A stretch of DNA of 64,000 nt from assembly GCF_000970025.1 (NCBI RefSeq), contig NZ_CP009528.1:3211168-3275167 (forward strand), given 5' to 3'. The notes under the pieces were generated by a model, which was not told the origin of the DNA, ran no database searches, and worked only from the letters and a program-made list of their open reading frames with translations. Shown here in pieces: positions 1 to 9,429 of the stretch. How positions within the stretch are numbered: position 1 is the stretch's first letter; every line of letters starts with the position of its first letter. The stretch comes from Methanosarcina barkeri MS. GTDB lineage: Archaea; Halobacteriota; Methanosarcinia; Methanosarcinales; Methanosarcinaceae. The position numbers were made by a program, and so were the translations under genes.

Positions 1-602
1 GCCATGGTGTTTGCGGTAAACATTCCTGCACAAGATCCGGCTCCTCCACAGGAAAGGTTTTCAAGCCTTTTAAGATCAAGTTCTGAGATTTTGCCTGCGC
101 TGTAGGCCCCCACTCCTTCAAAGACCGAGATCAGGTCTGTATATTTGTCATCAACATAACCCGGAAGCATAGGCCCTCCAGTTACGACAATTGCAGGGAT
201 ATCAAGCCTGCCTGCTGCCATAAGGTGACCCGGCACGATCTTGTCACATGTGGGAATAAGGACAATCCCATCAAACTGATGGGCTTTAACCATAAGCTCT
301 ATCGTGTCCTCAATAACTTCTCTGCTGGGAAGGGAATATTTCATACCCTCATGTCCCATTGCGATTCCATCGCATACTCCTATAGTATGGAATTCAAAAG
401 GAACTCCCCCGGCGTTCCTGATTCCGGCTTTAACAGCCTCAGCAAGTTTATTCAGATGAATATGGCCAGGAATTATATCGTTCCAGGAATTAACGACTGC
501 GATGAATGGTTTCCTCATCTCGGAATCTGTGACTCCTGTTGCTTTCAGAAGTGAACGGTTGGGAGCACGTTCAGGTCCCTCTTTGATGATATCGCTTCTC
601 AT
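1..602 (-). CDS. ilvD: Dihydroxy-acid dehydratase, N-terminal part (runs off window)
   Basis: Dihydroxy-acid dehydratase removes water from 2,3-dihydroxy acids to give the 2-keto acid precursors of valine, isoleucine and leucine in the cytoplasm. About 200 N-terminal residues lie in the window. Visible family motifs are [13 protein letters not shown], the Fe-S ligand segment [11 protein letters not shown], and [18 protein letters not shown] near the window edge. The start ATG at 602 has an AAGGAGAT ribosome site seven bases upstream and opens [18 protein letters not shown], as expected for the family. The gene is cut by the window edge, so the C-terminal half cannot be judged. Confidence 0.96.
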   Translation of the reverse strand, partial: MRSDIIKEGPERAPNRSLLKATGVTDSEMRKPFIAVVNSWNDIIPGHIHLNKLAEAVKAGIRNAGGVPFEFHTIGVCDGIAMGHEGMKYSLPSREVIEDTIELMVKAHQFDGIVLIPTCDKIVPGHLMAAGRLDIPAIVVTGGPMLPGYVDDKYTDLISVFEGVGAYSAGKISELDLKRLENLSCGGAGSCAGMFTANTM

Positions 603-1264
603 TATAAATCTCCTTAAAATTTCATGATGAAAACTAAGTATAATGTATAGATAGGAAAAAACTTCATAGTATAAACAGGTTGGGGAAGAAAGAGTTGTAA
701 AAACAAAAGAAGAAGGTACTGGAAAATTGGGGGAATAATCACAGAGACGCTGGATGAAAAGATAACTAATAAAATTAACTGCAATCCAGTTGGAATAAAA
801 ATCTGGCTTTGGAAATCTAAATGAAGAGTTTCAGGGAAAAACTCAATTTAACTAATATATATTACAAGTGGATAAAAGTCTATGTTTTAACCGTAAAAAT
901 TCCCAAACTTTTCACAAAAAGGCAAGATTCTATAATATCATCCAAATACTTATATAACGAATCAGATTTTTGTATCAATTGCATAGTGAACGGGCCTTCT
1001 CTGGACCACATCTACAAGATCACACCCGAACAAACAAACTATAAAATTAACCATGAGAGGATTATACCCGTTCACAGTTTATTCTGTTTTTCGTTTGAGT
1101 ATTTATTTAATGATTAGTAGCAGGCGTATTTTCGGAATCTTTGACTCTCCAAGTGCAATTTTGGAATCGCCAGTATCTTCAAAACCATGAGTGTTATTCC
1201 TGAATGAAACAAATTGTTTTTATTACTAAGGAAGTACAGAGGGTCACGAATACCTCATCTTTAT
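603..1264. other. AT-rich intergenic stretch, no convincing gene
   Basis: This 660-base stretch separates ilvD from a decayed insertion sequence. It holds only a 98-codon open frame at 821-1117 with no ribosome site and no recognisable motif, which I do not regard as a gene. No hairpin or repeat stood out by eye. Confidence 0.4.
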
Positions 1265-2199
1265 AGGCTGTTCGACAATTACTGGTAGTAATAAAATAAT
1301 TATCGTCTGCTGTTAAATTGGAACTTTAACTTTATGAAATTTGCATTCCATTCCTTATTCCTTTCTTTTTAATGTGAAGAGTTCCATTTATTTCTATTTC
1401 TCATTCCAATTATTTTGTTTTTATTTGAGTAAATCCATAATTTTCTTGAGTTAGCTACCGTACACACTAAATTAAATTTGTTCTTGACTGATTTCAATCC
1501 TCTTGAATATATGGATCTAATCTCCAATAACTTTCAAAACGTCTTCTATTACCGTACTATTTTTTTGACGCCGAAGCTTTTACTATGTATCCATCAGTGC
1601 TTAATTACTCAAGACCTATTACTCCAAGATCTTTATTTAAATACTTCCGTGATCAATTTTTTATTTTCTTTCCTTAAGTCGCTGATTGTTCTAAATCAGG
1701 TTGCAGGTTTTCATCCAGATACCTGTAAACTACATTTTCTCGAACATTGCGAGCTATCGCTTGCGATGATCTAACCCTATCAAGTATCGATTGAATAAAA
1801 ATCTTACATATTATGCAAGGATGATAAGAGTTGTGTCCATAATCGTTAGATCTTACTTTAAATTCACTAAATCCCTCTCATCTACAAAATACTCAACCAA
1901 ATAGCAAACATGATCTAAAGGAATAAGATCTCGAATATCTGTATGTAAAGTCCAAACTTGATTTTTTGAATATTTGATGAAAGCCAGAACTCAAAATATT
2001 TGATATATTATTATAAAATTATTACTATGTATTCAAACCGTAACTCTAATTATCTGCGGTAATTGCTTGACTATATTACATTACAAGGTAAAGCGTCATC
2101 ATTAGACCTCGTATGCCAAAGATATCGTTCGTAGTTAAATCGCTAACAGAGATTGGAGTAACTGTCTAATCTGACAAAGTCAAGATTGTTGAGCAGCCT
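1265..2199 (-). mobile_element. Decayed insertion sequence with terminal inverted repeats
   Basis: The left end AGGCTGTTCGACAAT (1265-1279) and the right end ATTGTTGAGCAGCCT (2185-2199) are inverted repeats matching at 13 of 15 positions. The interior holds minus-strand relics of a DUF772/IS1182-like transposase. At about 0.93 kb it is shorter than an intact element carrying such a transposase would be, so it is probably internally deleted as well as frameshifted. A related end occurs alone at 38906-38920. No clear target duplication was seen. Confidence 0.7.
1470..2000 (-). pseudogene. DUF772/IS1182-like transposase relic
   Basis: Read on the minus strand, successive frames give pieces in the family order: DIRDLIPLDHVCYLVEYFVD (about 1880-1945), then GHNSYHPCIICKIF followed by RSSQAIARNVRENVVYRYL and DENLQPD (about 1690-1840), then RKENKKLITEVFK (about 1635-1675) and LSTDGYIVKASASK (about 1565-1605). 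These match the N-terminal half of transposases with the DUF772 domain. Stops and frameshifts between the blocks show that it is dead. The catalytic C-terminal region was not found. Confidence 0.7.
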
Positions 2200-2599
2200 G
2201 TTTAGGGGAGGGTAGCTGCAATCAATTTGATTTTTTACACAAAAACAGATTAATTGAAGAGTAAACAATATCAATCTTTCTAGAAATGTTGGAAAATTGA
2301 CATATAGAGGGGTTTTGAGTGAAGATATTCGGTTAATTTAGCTTTTTATTCCAATTTAATATATTCTTGGAAATTTGAATTTGATAATTGATTATAATAT
2401 AACTAAATATATAACAAAAATAGATCTTTGAATATAAATACTATAATTATAGTAAGTAAATTAATAATTACAAAAATTTAAACTTGATTAAATTTGGAAA
2501 GATATTTATGTCTAAAAATGTATTAAACTTCCTGCAATATAATTTAATACTGTAATATTTTTTTATACACTCAAGTGAGTTTTTATATGAGGAAAATTT
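2200..2599. other. Very AT-rich upstream region of the PfkB/AAA+ gene
   Basis: No gene is seen in these 400 bases. A run TTTTTTTATACAC near 2551-2563 lies about 40 bases before the next start codon and could be the archaeal TATA element, but AT-rich context makes this weak. Confidence 0.3.
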
Positions 2600-4864
2600 A
2601 TGAATGACTTAAAAATTGTTGTTGCCGGAGACGTAAGTGTAGATCGTTATTATTGGCCCAGAGTCAAATCCTCAAACGACGAAGATATAAACTGGAAATT
2701 GTACGATGGTATTAGCACAGAGAAACAACCTGGAGGAGCCGTTCTCTTAGCTGAAATAATAAAATGTTATCTTGTAAGTAAAAAAATTTCCCCTGAGTTA
2801 GTAATATCTCAAAATTGTAAAAATTTAATTCAAAAAAATTCTAATGAAATACTTCACACAAGTGTAAAATTAGATTTATTTCCTTCTTTCGATTCTAATG
2901 GTAAAAATAAGGAAGCTAAAATATATAGAGTAACAAAATATTTAGGTTACGCAACTCCTAAAGATGATATTAAATACCCACAACCATTAGAAATAATTGG
3001 TGATGATGAGAGTGCTAGTATCGTCGTACTTCACGATGCAGGAAATGGCTTCCGTAATGATAAAAATGTCTGGCCGAAAGCGATAAAAGGGGATAAAAAG
3101 CCAATTGTGATCTATAATATGTATCCACCTCTTTTTAATGGAGATCTATGGGATCATGTACTAAAGCATCATAAAGAAAATCTAATTTTAATCCTAAACG
3201 TAGACGATTTAAGAAAACTAGGCGCAAACATTAGTCGTTCAATTTCATGGGAAAAAAGTGCTATGGAGTTATTGTGGGAGATCGACAATAATGAAAAACT
3301 TGATAAAATTAAAGAGTTGACTAATGTAATTATCCGTTTTAAATTTGAAGGAGCGGTTCATTATAAAGGAAAAAACAGTAGATCAAATTTGTACTTTGAC
3401 CCAGTATCAATAGAGGGAGGTTGGGATGGTGATAAATTTGGTAAAATGAGGGCTGGAACACTAGTCTTTGTTGCTGTTTTATCTTCACGTTTATTTTATG
3501 GGCTTGATAACAATAATGATTATAAAGTTCAGATAGGACGTAGTATTAGAAGAAGTTTAATTACATCATATAAGTTTCTACTGGATGGTTATGGAAATCA
3601 TAACAGCACCCCATCCTTTAAACAAACTTTTTCAAACCTCTTTAATGAAAATGATCAAGGTTCCAGTAATAATGATCCTTCTTCATATAACGATAACTCA
3701 TCTATAAGTAAATCCCCGAATGATCTTTCTTCATATAACAATAACTCATATATAATTAAATCTTCGAAATCCTCTGCTAGTCGTATACAATGTGTCACAT
3801 TACCACAAATAGATGGTGCAATAAGACCAGATCCAAGTTTTTGGACAATTCTTGGAGGAAAAACAGAAAAAGAGTGTGCTGAAAAGAAAGAAAAGCCTAT
3901 TGATCTAGAAAAACTTGCTTTAAATATAGTTACAGATGGGCTATCTACTCTTAAAGATTTTCCAGTAGGAATGTTTGGGAAATTAATTACAGTCGACCGA
4001 GCAGAGATAGAGAGTTTCAGAAGTATAATGAATATAATGAGAGAGTATATCTATTCTGAAAATAAACAAAAACCTCTGTCTATCGCAGTTTTTGGATCTC
4101 CAGGTTCTGGAAAGTCTTTCGGAATAACTGAAGTTGCAGAAAGTATAGATAACAAAAGAATTCAGAAAGTAGTTTTTAATATTTCGCAATTTACATCTAC
4201 CAAGGACTTGGCAAGTGCCTTTCATAAAGTTAGAGATATTTCCTTAAGAGGGAAAATTCCACTAGTATTTTTTGATGAGTTTGATTCCAAGTTTGAAAGG
4301 GAAAATTTAGGTTGGATAAAATATTTTTTAGTACCAATGCAAGATGGGGAATTTATGGACTGTGATACCATGCATCCTATTGGAAAATCAATATTTGTTT
4401 TTGCGGGAGGCGTTTACTACACATATGACGATTTTTATAATTACTGTCGTTTATGTACCAACCAAAATATCCCTTCTGACAAAAATTTCTGCGATGATGT
4501 ATCTAATAAATGCCCCGATTTCTTGAGCAGGCTTAGAGGATTTGTCAATATTCTTGGCCCTAATAAAACAGGTGATTTTGATGAGGCATACAAAATCCGT
4601 AGGGCAATTCTGTTACGCTCATTGATTGAAATGAACGCTCCAAATATGATCGATAGTAATGGTAATTTGCATATCAATGAAAAATTGTTAAATGCTCTTA
4701 TCGACGCTCCAGGATATATTCATGGGGTACGCTCAATGCAGGCAATGGTGGATATGAGTATGCTTCATGAGGAAAATTCATGGCAAAAAGCCTCTTTACC
4801 TCCTAAAGAGCAACTTAAACTTCATATTGATGAAATAGATGCATTTTATCGAATTTTGGTCTGA
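2600..4864 (+). CDS. PfkB-like domain fused to AAA+ ATPase, unknown function
   Basis: This 754-residue protein has two nucleotide-handling halves. Residues 1-330 resemble a ribokinase/PfkB fold: KIVVAGDVSVDRY at the start, GGAVLLAE where the family has its GGA motif, LILNVDDLRKLG, and EGGWDGDKFGKMRAGTLVF where the catalytic GAGD motif is expected. That last motif is degenerate, so kinase activity is doubtful and nucleoside or nucleotide sensing is an alternative. A Ser/Asn-rich linker with a small internal repeat (about 345-390) leads to an AAA+ ATPase with Walker A GSPGSGKS at 499-506, Walker B VFFDEFD with D559/E560, a sensor-like FVFAGG and FLSRLRG as a candidate arginine finger. It stands alone in an AT-rich accessory region. 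The start has a weak GAGG/AGGA-type site (about 2589-2593). The architecture suggests a regulated NTPase, possibly in host defence; that is inference. Confidence 0.85.
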   Translation: MNDLKIVVAGDVSVDRYYWPRVKSSNDEDINWKLYDGISTEKQPGGAVLLAEIIKCYLVSKKISPELVISQNCKNLIQKNSNEILHTSVKLDLFPSFDSNGKNKEAKIYRVTKYLGYATPKDDIKYPQPLEIIGDDESASIVVLHDAGNGFRNDKNVWPKAIKGDKKPIVIYNMYPPLFNGDLWDHVLKHHKENLILILNVDDLRKLGANISRSISWEKSAMELLWEIDNNEKLDKIKELTNVIIRFKFEGAVHYKGKNSRSNLYFDPVSIEGGWDGDKFGKMRAGTLVFVAVLSSRLFYGLDNNNDYKVQIGRSIRRSLITSYKFLLDGYGNHNSTPSFKQTFSNLFNENDQGSSNNDPSSYNDNSSISKSPNDLSSYNNNSYIIKSSKSSASRIQCVTLPQIDGAIRPDPSFWTILGGKTEKECAEKKEKPIDLEKLALNIVTDGLSTLKDFPVGMFGKLITVDRAEIESFRSIMNIMREYIYSENKQKPLSIAVFGSPGSGKSFGITEVAESIDNKRIQKVVFNISQFTSTKDLASAFHKVRDISLRGKIPLVFFDEFDSKFERENLGWIKYFLVPMQDGEFMDCDTMHPIGKSIFVFAGGVYYTYDDFYNYCRLCTNQNIPSDKNFCDDVSNKCPDFLSRLRGFVNILGPNKTGDFDEAYKIRRAILLRSLIEMNAPNMIDSNGNLHINEKLLNALIDAPGYIHGVRSMQAMVDMSMLHEENSWQKASLPPKEQLKLHIDEIDAFYRILV

Positions 4865-6146
4865 AGCTTGATTTTACCTTAAGTGTGTAAGTACCCGCAA
4901 CGAAGTAACCTATGCAACTTATGATTTATTGTGACTTTGATTGGCTACCTTGATCGTGAAAACCAAAACGTCCAATTGGAAATCTGCATAGTTTATTCTG
5001 AGACGGAGCCTAAGTATTAAAATTATATTTTCCAATAAATAAAGATACATCAAATTGTGGTCGGCCACTTCACTCTAAAAAATAGGTATGCTTCAGACCG
5101 CCCACAATTTGATTTTTAAAGATTTTTAAATCTTATTTTGCAAAGAACTGGTGTTACAGTTATGTGAATATAAAATAGCTAGTGAGGGTCACTTCATTCA
5201 CAGACTTGAAAGTCAGGGCGTATTCGCGCCCCTCTGTGCCTCTATAGTAGTAAAAAGTCTCTAATTTCTTTTGGAACTGTATTAGGAATGTAGTTATTTT
5301 TTAACTGGCGATTTTTTTTCAGCATATTAACATTTGGTGAAGTTTTTGCTTTTTTGTGTTAACTTCATGAGATGTTTTTTATCCGTTTTAGTCATGTTTG
5401 CTAACTCCATACAAGGTTTATGCTGTTAATATATTCTAATTGTTCAAGGCATCAAGATCGCGACATAATTTGAGTATAACATCTAAATAATATAGACTCA
5501 TTGAAAAATAATTAGTTTTTTAATGGATATTAAACCTTATTTTCCCAATTAAATGTAGTGTCAGCCCTTACCCCTTTAAGGTACATTCATTAAATGATCT
5601 ATTTGCTGTTTAAAGGACTTAAATACTTTAATTGATAATTTAAACGTTGATTTTTCCTTACTTTTAACATTAAATTCGGTATGGATAAAAACGATATCAC
5701 ATGCCTTATTTATAAATAAACATAAATTGTAAAAGAATAAAGTATTTATCTCGCTCTCTTCTTGATTTTAAAGAGTATTATAAATTATTTATCTAAAAAA
5801 TTGATTTTTAGAGTGTACCTTAATTGGAGAAACCCTAAATGCATACTTATTATCCAAAATAAGCATTGTATATCCTTAGTTTTAGTACTGATTTGGAAGG
5901 ACCCTAAAATAATAGTTTAATAGCTTGGTCTAATGTTCTGATTTTTCTGTTTGTTTCTTCATTCCAGATATTTATAGAAAATGCCAATAATAACATATTG
6001 CAAACCTACATACAGAAGTAAGCGAACTCGAACAAAAGCTATACTATCTATGTAATTTTCTATAATTTATGTAATTATCTATAACTGAACATATATAAGG
6101 ACTTAAGATTGTAATTACATACTTATAAAAATCTGGAGGTTGTGCA
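4865..6146. other. Long AT-rich intergenic region
   Basis: About 1.3 kb without a supported gene. It contains the hairpin repeat at 5051-5111 and a short GC hairpin GGGCG-TATT-CGCCC near 5217-5231. The rest is AT-rich with many stops in every frame. I see no transposase or RNA gene signature. Confidence 0.4.
5051..5111. repeat. Dispersed hairpin repeat, copy 1
   Basis: A perfect 10-base stem CAAATTGTGG (5051-5060) pairs with CCACAATTTG (5102-5111), and inner GC-rich segments extend the fold. The loop carries the core AAAAAATAGGTATGCTT. The core recurs in copies at 6576-6625 (opposite strand) and 43891-43937, each also forming a hairpin, so this is an interspersed repeat rather than a unique terminator. 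Confidence 0.65.
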
Positions 6147-6500
6147 GTGAGTGCAGAATGTTGTACTGAAAGACAACAACACAATTTAATGATTGAAGAA
6201 GAGATTGAAAAAATAAAAGCGGAACTCGAAATAGCATCTGAGAAGGTCGCGTATTTCGATAGTTTAATAGTAGCCGCAGATAACCTGAAAAAATCTGCAG
6301 AGAATAAGATTATACAAACACAATCCAAAAAATTAGATTCGATCACCAACAAATTGGATTCACAAATTCAAAGTCTCGGAGAACTAATAAGGAAAGCTGA
6401 GATCAAAAGAGAGGAAGCAGTAAACAAAGTACTGGACGCAGAAGTTAGTATAATAGTGCTAGAAAATAAAATATTACACTTAAAATTAGCAAATTTTTAA
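6147..6500 (+). CDS. Small coiled-coil protein, unknown function
   Basis: The protein has 117 residues, almost wholly charged helix: repeated Glu/Lys/Ala/Ile heptads run from about residue 8 to the end, with no membrane segment and no catalytic motif. The GTG start at 6147 has a strong GGAGGT site seven bases upstream, which supports a real gene despite the short length. It lies 1.3 kb downstream of the PfkB/AAA+ gene and 0.9 kb upstream of the PAS protein, so it is probably transcribed alone. A role as an oligomeric scaffold or adaptor is only a guess. Confidence 0.7.
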   Translation: MSAECCTERQQHNLMIEEEIEKIKAELEIASEKVAYFDSLIVAADNLKKSAENKIIQTQSKKLDSITNKLDSQIQSLGELIRKAEIKREEAVNKVLDAEVSIIVLENKILHLKLANF

Positions 6501-7419
6501 TCAATGTATAAAGGTCAAAAAGTAGTTGTGTGATGGGAAAATGTGTAGACTCTGTTTTTAAATTACAACCAGAACAGTGGCGCGAACATACCCATTACTT
6601 TTGGTGGGGTGGCCGTCCGCAATTTGATTTTCTTACGTCCTTATGATGAGATTGGAAATTACGGTGTATTCTGAAAAATGAATCCTGAAAGTAGATCGCA
6701 ATATTAAGTATAAAGAGACTGAAGTAGGGTCTCCCTCATACCCTACTGCAGATCTTTAATGGAGGTTTTATGTTGTTTTAGACTTTTTGCCATTTTTGGG
6801 TTTTTTGCCATTTTTCTTTATTGTACTCCAGATTTACCGGTTTACTCAATTACTGTATCGTCTTCTAGAAATCCACTTACTTCACGCTTACCGATAAAAG
6901 TCTCTTTTTGAGATCTTTTAACTTTTACGTGTCTGATTAATGATGGGGTTCATGATAGACATCCAGATTTTAGAGACCCTATCTATGGTGGTATAATTAT
7001 GAAATTTAACACCAGAGTTTCTCTAGCTGCAGACTTATACCTGCAATCTAGGAGTACGGATTCTTATTACCGTGCATTTATTATATATATTTTTCCCTTA
7101 AGGTGATAAAACAGAATTCGATGCATAAAGCTGAGTATCGGGGAGCTAAAAAAACTCATTATTTATAGTTATCGCTGTTAGCATTAATAACGACAAGAAA
7201 ATAAAACGCTGTAATCAAAAAAATTGATGCTATCTAGATATGTAATCATATAAATGAACTATAGATAAAAAGCAAGAGCACAGAACACAAGAATAAAGGA
7301 GCGCAGGAAAGGGATATTAAAGAGTCCTGTGAAGGTGATTATATAGATGGATGAGGGGTCCCGAGGGCAAAGATCGTTAAGTTTGCGAGGGAAAGTGCTT
7401 TGTGAAGGTGATTGTGTAT
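6501..7419. other. AT-rich intergenic region before the PAS protein
   Basis: No gene is supported. It contains hairpin repeat copy 2 (6576-6625) and two T-rich direct repeats TTTTTGCCATTTTT (about 6784-6817). A partial duplication of the translation-start region of the next gene lies at 7331-7358: it repeats GTGAAGGTGATT plus an ATGG start found again from 7402. Confidence 0.4.
6576..6625 (-). repeat. Dispersed hairpin repeat, copy 2
   Basis: On the minus strand this reads GCGGACGGCCACCCCACC, then an A-rich loop, then ATGGGTATGTTCGCGCCACTG. It has the same order of parts as the copies at 5051-5111 and 43891-43937: GC arm, CACCCCAC, A-run, ATGGGTATG and a complementary GC arm. It is followed on the plus strand by CAATTTGATTTT, which also follows copy 1. 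Confidence 0.55.
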
Positions 7420-9225
7420 ATGGGTGAGGAATTAGAGAACTATGGAGCTTTGAACGCGAACTTCCAGAACGCTGGTAGTAAAAACAACGTAGGAGGAGAA
7501 GCTCTCCACGCAGCTCTGGAAAGAGAAGAAACTCTGAGAATGATGATCAATAACAGCCACGTAGTGCTCTTTCTCTGGAAGAACGAAGATAAATGGCCTG
7601 TGGAGTTTGTCTCCGAAAATGTGACAAAATTCGGATACTCTGTAGAAGATTTCACTTCTGGAAGGATGCGATATAAAGATCTAATATACTTAGGTGATCT
7701 CAAAGAGATTGAGGAAGAATTTGAGAAAAAAGTAAAAAGTGGGGTTTCTACGTTCAGCCTGGAATACAGGATTGTAACAAAAACAGGAGATCTCCGCTGG
7801 ATAAACGAAAGGACTTTTATCCAGAGAGATAAAAGTGGAGAGGTGACATACTTCCAGGGAGTAGTGCTTGATATCACCAGACGGAAAAAAGGCGAAGAAG
7901 AACTGAAAAAAACTCTTAAAATGCAGAAAGTGTTGATTACAGCAGTTAATAATAGTCCTGCAGTGGTCTTTCTCTGGAAGAATGAAAAGTACTGGCCTGC
8001 GATTTTTGTATCCGATAATGTAGTACAGTTTGGATACACAGTTGGCGACTTTCTATCACAGAAAATTCAGTACGGAAAAATCATACACCCTGATGACCTG
8101 AAAAGAGTAGAAGAGGAACTTGACAGGAGCATTCAAAAAGGGGAGGTAAGCTTCAACTCTGAGTACAGGATTTTTACAAAAGCCGGAGATATGTTGTGGG
8201 TAAACGAGAGAACCTTTATTCAGAGAGATATAGAAGGAAAAGTAGCCTGCTTTCAGGGAATAGTACTGGATATAACCCATAGAAAGAAAACTGAAAAAGC
8301 CCTGAGAAAATCATTAAAAACGCAGGAAATGCTGGAAAGCATAATTAATAAAAGTCCGGCAGTAGCTTTTCTAAGAAACAATATAGGGAGAATTCCTACA
8401 AATTTAGAAAAATTGTCTGCAAATTTAGAAAACTGGCCTGTAGATTATATTTCTGAAAACGTAACGCAGTTTGGGTACTCAGTAGAAGATTTTCTTTCTG
8501 GAAAAGTACATTATGGGAACATAATCCATAGAGAAGATATTCAGGCAGTGGCTGAAAGTCTGGCACGCTCGGTAAGAGAAGGATATGATTCCTTCGAGAT
8601 GGAATATAGAATTATTACCGGAGACGGCAGTATATACTGGGTCGAAGACCGAACACTTATTCAGCGAGACAGTAAAGGCAAAGTCACTCATTTTCAGGGA
8701 ATAGTCATCGATGTTACTGAGAGAAAAAAGGCTGAGAAAATGCTCGAAATCCAGAGGGAGCTGGGGGTATCCCTCAGTACTACCTGGAATCTTCAGACCA
8801 TGCTTAACCAGATCCTTGACACCTGCCTGAAAATAGAAGAGATAGATGCTGCAGGCATATATTTGAAAGACGAACTTCTGGACCAGATTAATCTGGTTGC
8901 ACATCGGGGACTTTCTCCCGAATTCGTGAAAAGTGTTTCAATATATAGGGCAGATTCTCCTGAAGCTCGGCAGATATGGACTGAGAAACCGGTCTACAGG
9001 ATGGATTTTTTTGCAGATAAAATGACAGATTTAATCAGGAAAGAAAAACTTACTGCAATCGCCGTGATTCCTATGAAGCACAGAGGAGAAATCATAGGCA
9101 GCCTTAATTTTGCTTCTCATACTACAGACCGGATTCCACAGAACGTATGCAATTTTCTTGAGAGTGTAGCTCTCCAGGTAGTGAACTATATATCTCCTCT
9201 TCGTATTGCGGCAGACCTTGGATAA
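7420..9225 (+). CDS. Triple PAS/PAC plus GAF sensor protein without kinase
   Basis: A cytoplasmic signal sensor of about 601 residues. Counted from the GTG at 7402, three PAS/PAC units lie near residues 54-160, 187-297 and 319-446, each with a WPxxFVSENVxxFGYxxxDF type segment and a closing FQGxVLDITxRKK type PAC end. A GAF domain follows at about 453-605. No histidine kinase, receiver or membrane segment is present, so the output must be through a partner. The third PAS unit has a 15-residue insertion after VAFLRNN. I prefer the ATG at 7420, because AGGTGAT sits seven bases upstream; GTG at 7402 adds six residues. The ligand (haem, flavin or other) is unknown. The flavodoxin gene 200 bases downstream hints at redox sensing, which is inference. 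Confidence 0.9.
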   Translation: MGEELENYGALNANFQNAGSKNNVGGEALHAALEREETLRMMINNSHVVLFLWKNEDKWPVEFVSENVTKFGYSVEDFTSGRMRYKDLIYLGDLKEIEEEFEKKVKSGVSTFSLEYRIVTKTGDLRWINERTFIQRDKSGEVTYFQGVVLDITRRKKGEEELKKTLKMQKVLITAVNNSPAVVFLWKNEKYWPAIFVSDNVVQFGYTVGDFLSQKIQYGKIIHPDDLKRVEEELDRSIQKGEVSFNSEYRIFTKAGDMLWVNERTFIQRDIEGKVACFQGIVLDITHRKKTEKALRKSLKTQEMLESIINKSPAVAFLRNNIGRIPTNLEKLSANLENWPVDYISENVTQFGYSVEDFLSGKVHYGNIIHREDIQAVAESLARSVREGYDSFEMEYRIITGDGSIYWVEDRTLIQRDSKGKVTHFQGIVIDVTERKKAEKMLEIQRELGVSLSTTWNLQTMLNQILDTCLKIEEIDAAGIYLKDELLDQINLVAHRGLSPEFVKSVSIYRADSPEARQIWTEKPVYRMDFFADKMTDLIRKEKLTAIAVIPMKHRGEIIGSLNFASHTTDRIPQNVCNFLESVALQVVNYISPLRIAADLG

Positions 9226-9429
9226 TATTTTTTCATACGTAAAGTCAACCTGATCCTGGACGAAACCCTTATTTAAATTAATTTTTATAATTAATGCAGG
9301 ATTGAAAAGTGAGAAAACTTCGGGTCTCGCCTTGTTTCCCGGTTTTTGGAAAATACGCAAACCTGTTTTGATCACTTTTTGTCCGTTACTGACGTTAATA
9401 TAAGATCTTACATAGGGTGGGGGATAATA

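Noticed and set aside
821-1117. 98-codon plus-strand frame after ilvD
   Set aside because: No ribosome site, no family features, and surrounded by noncoding AT-rich DNA.
1478-1774. 98-codon plus-strand frame
   Set aside because: It is antisense to the transposase relic, whose minus-strand reading is clearly meaningful.
5217-5231. Short GC hairpin as an RNA gene
   Set aside because: Only five base pairs with a four-base loop, and no further structure or promoter.
7440-8039. 199-codon minus-strand frame
   Set aside because: Shadow of the PAS gene; the plus strand has the recognisable domains.
9346-9429. Upstream extension of the flavodoxin
   Set aside because: Residues before the TTG at 9430 do not belong to the fold, and the ribosome site lies after them.
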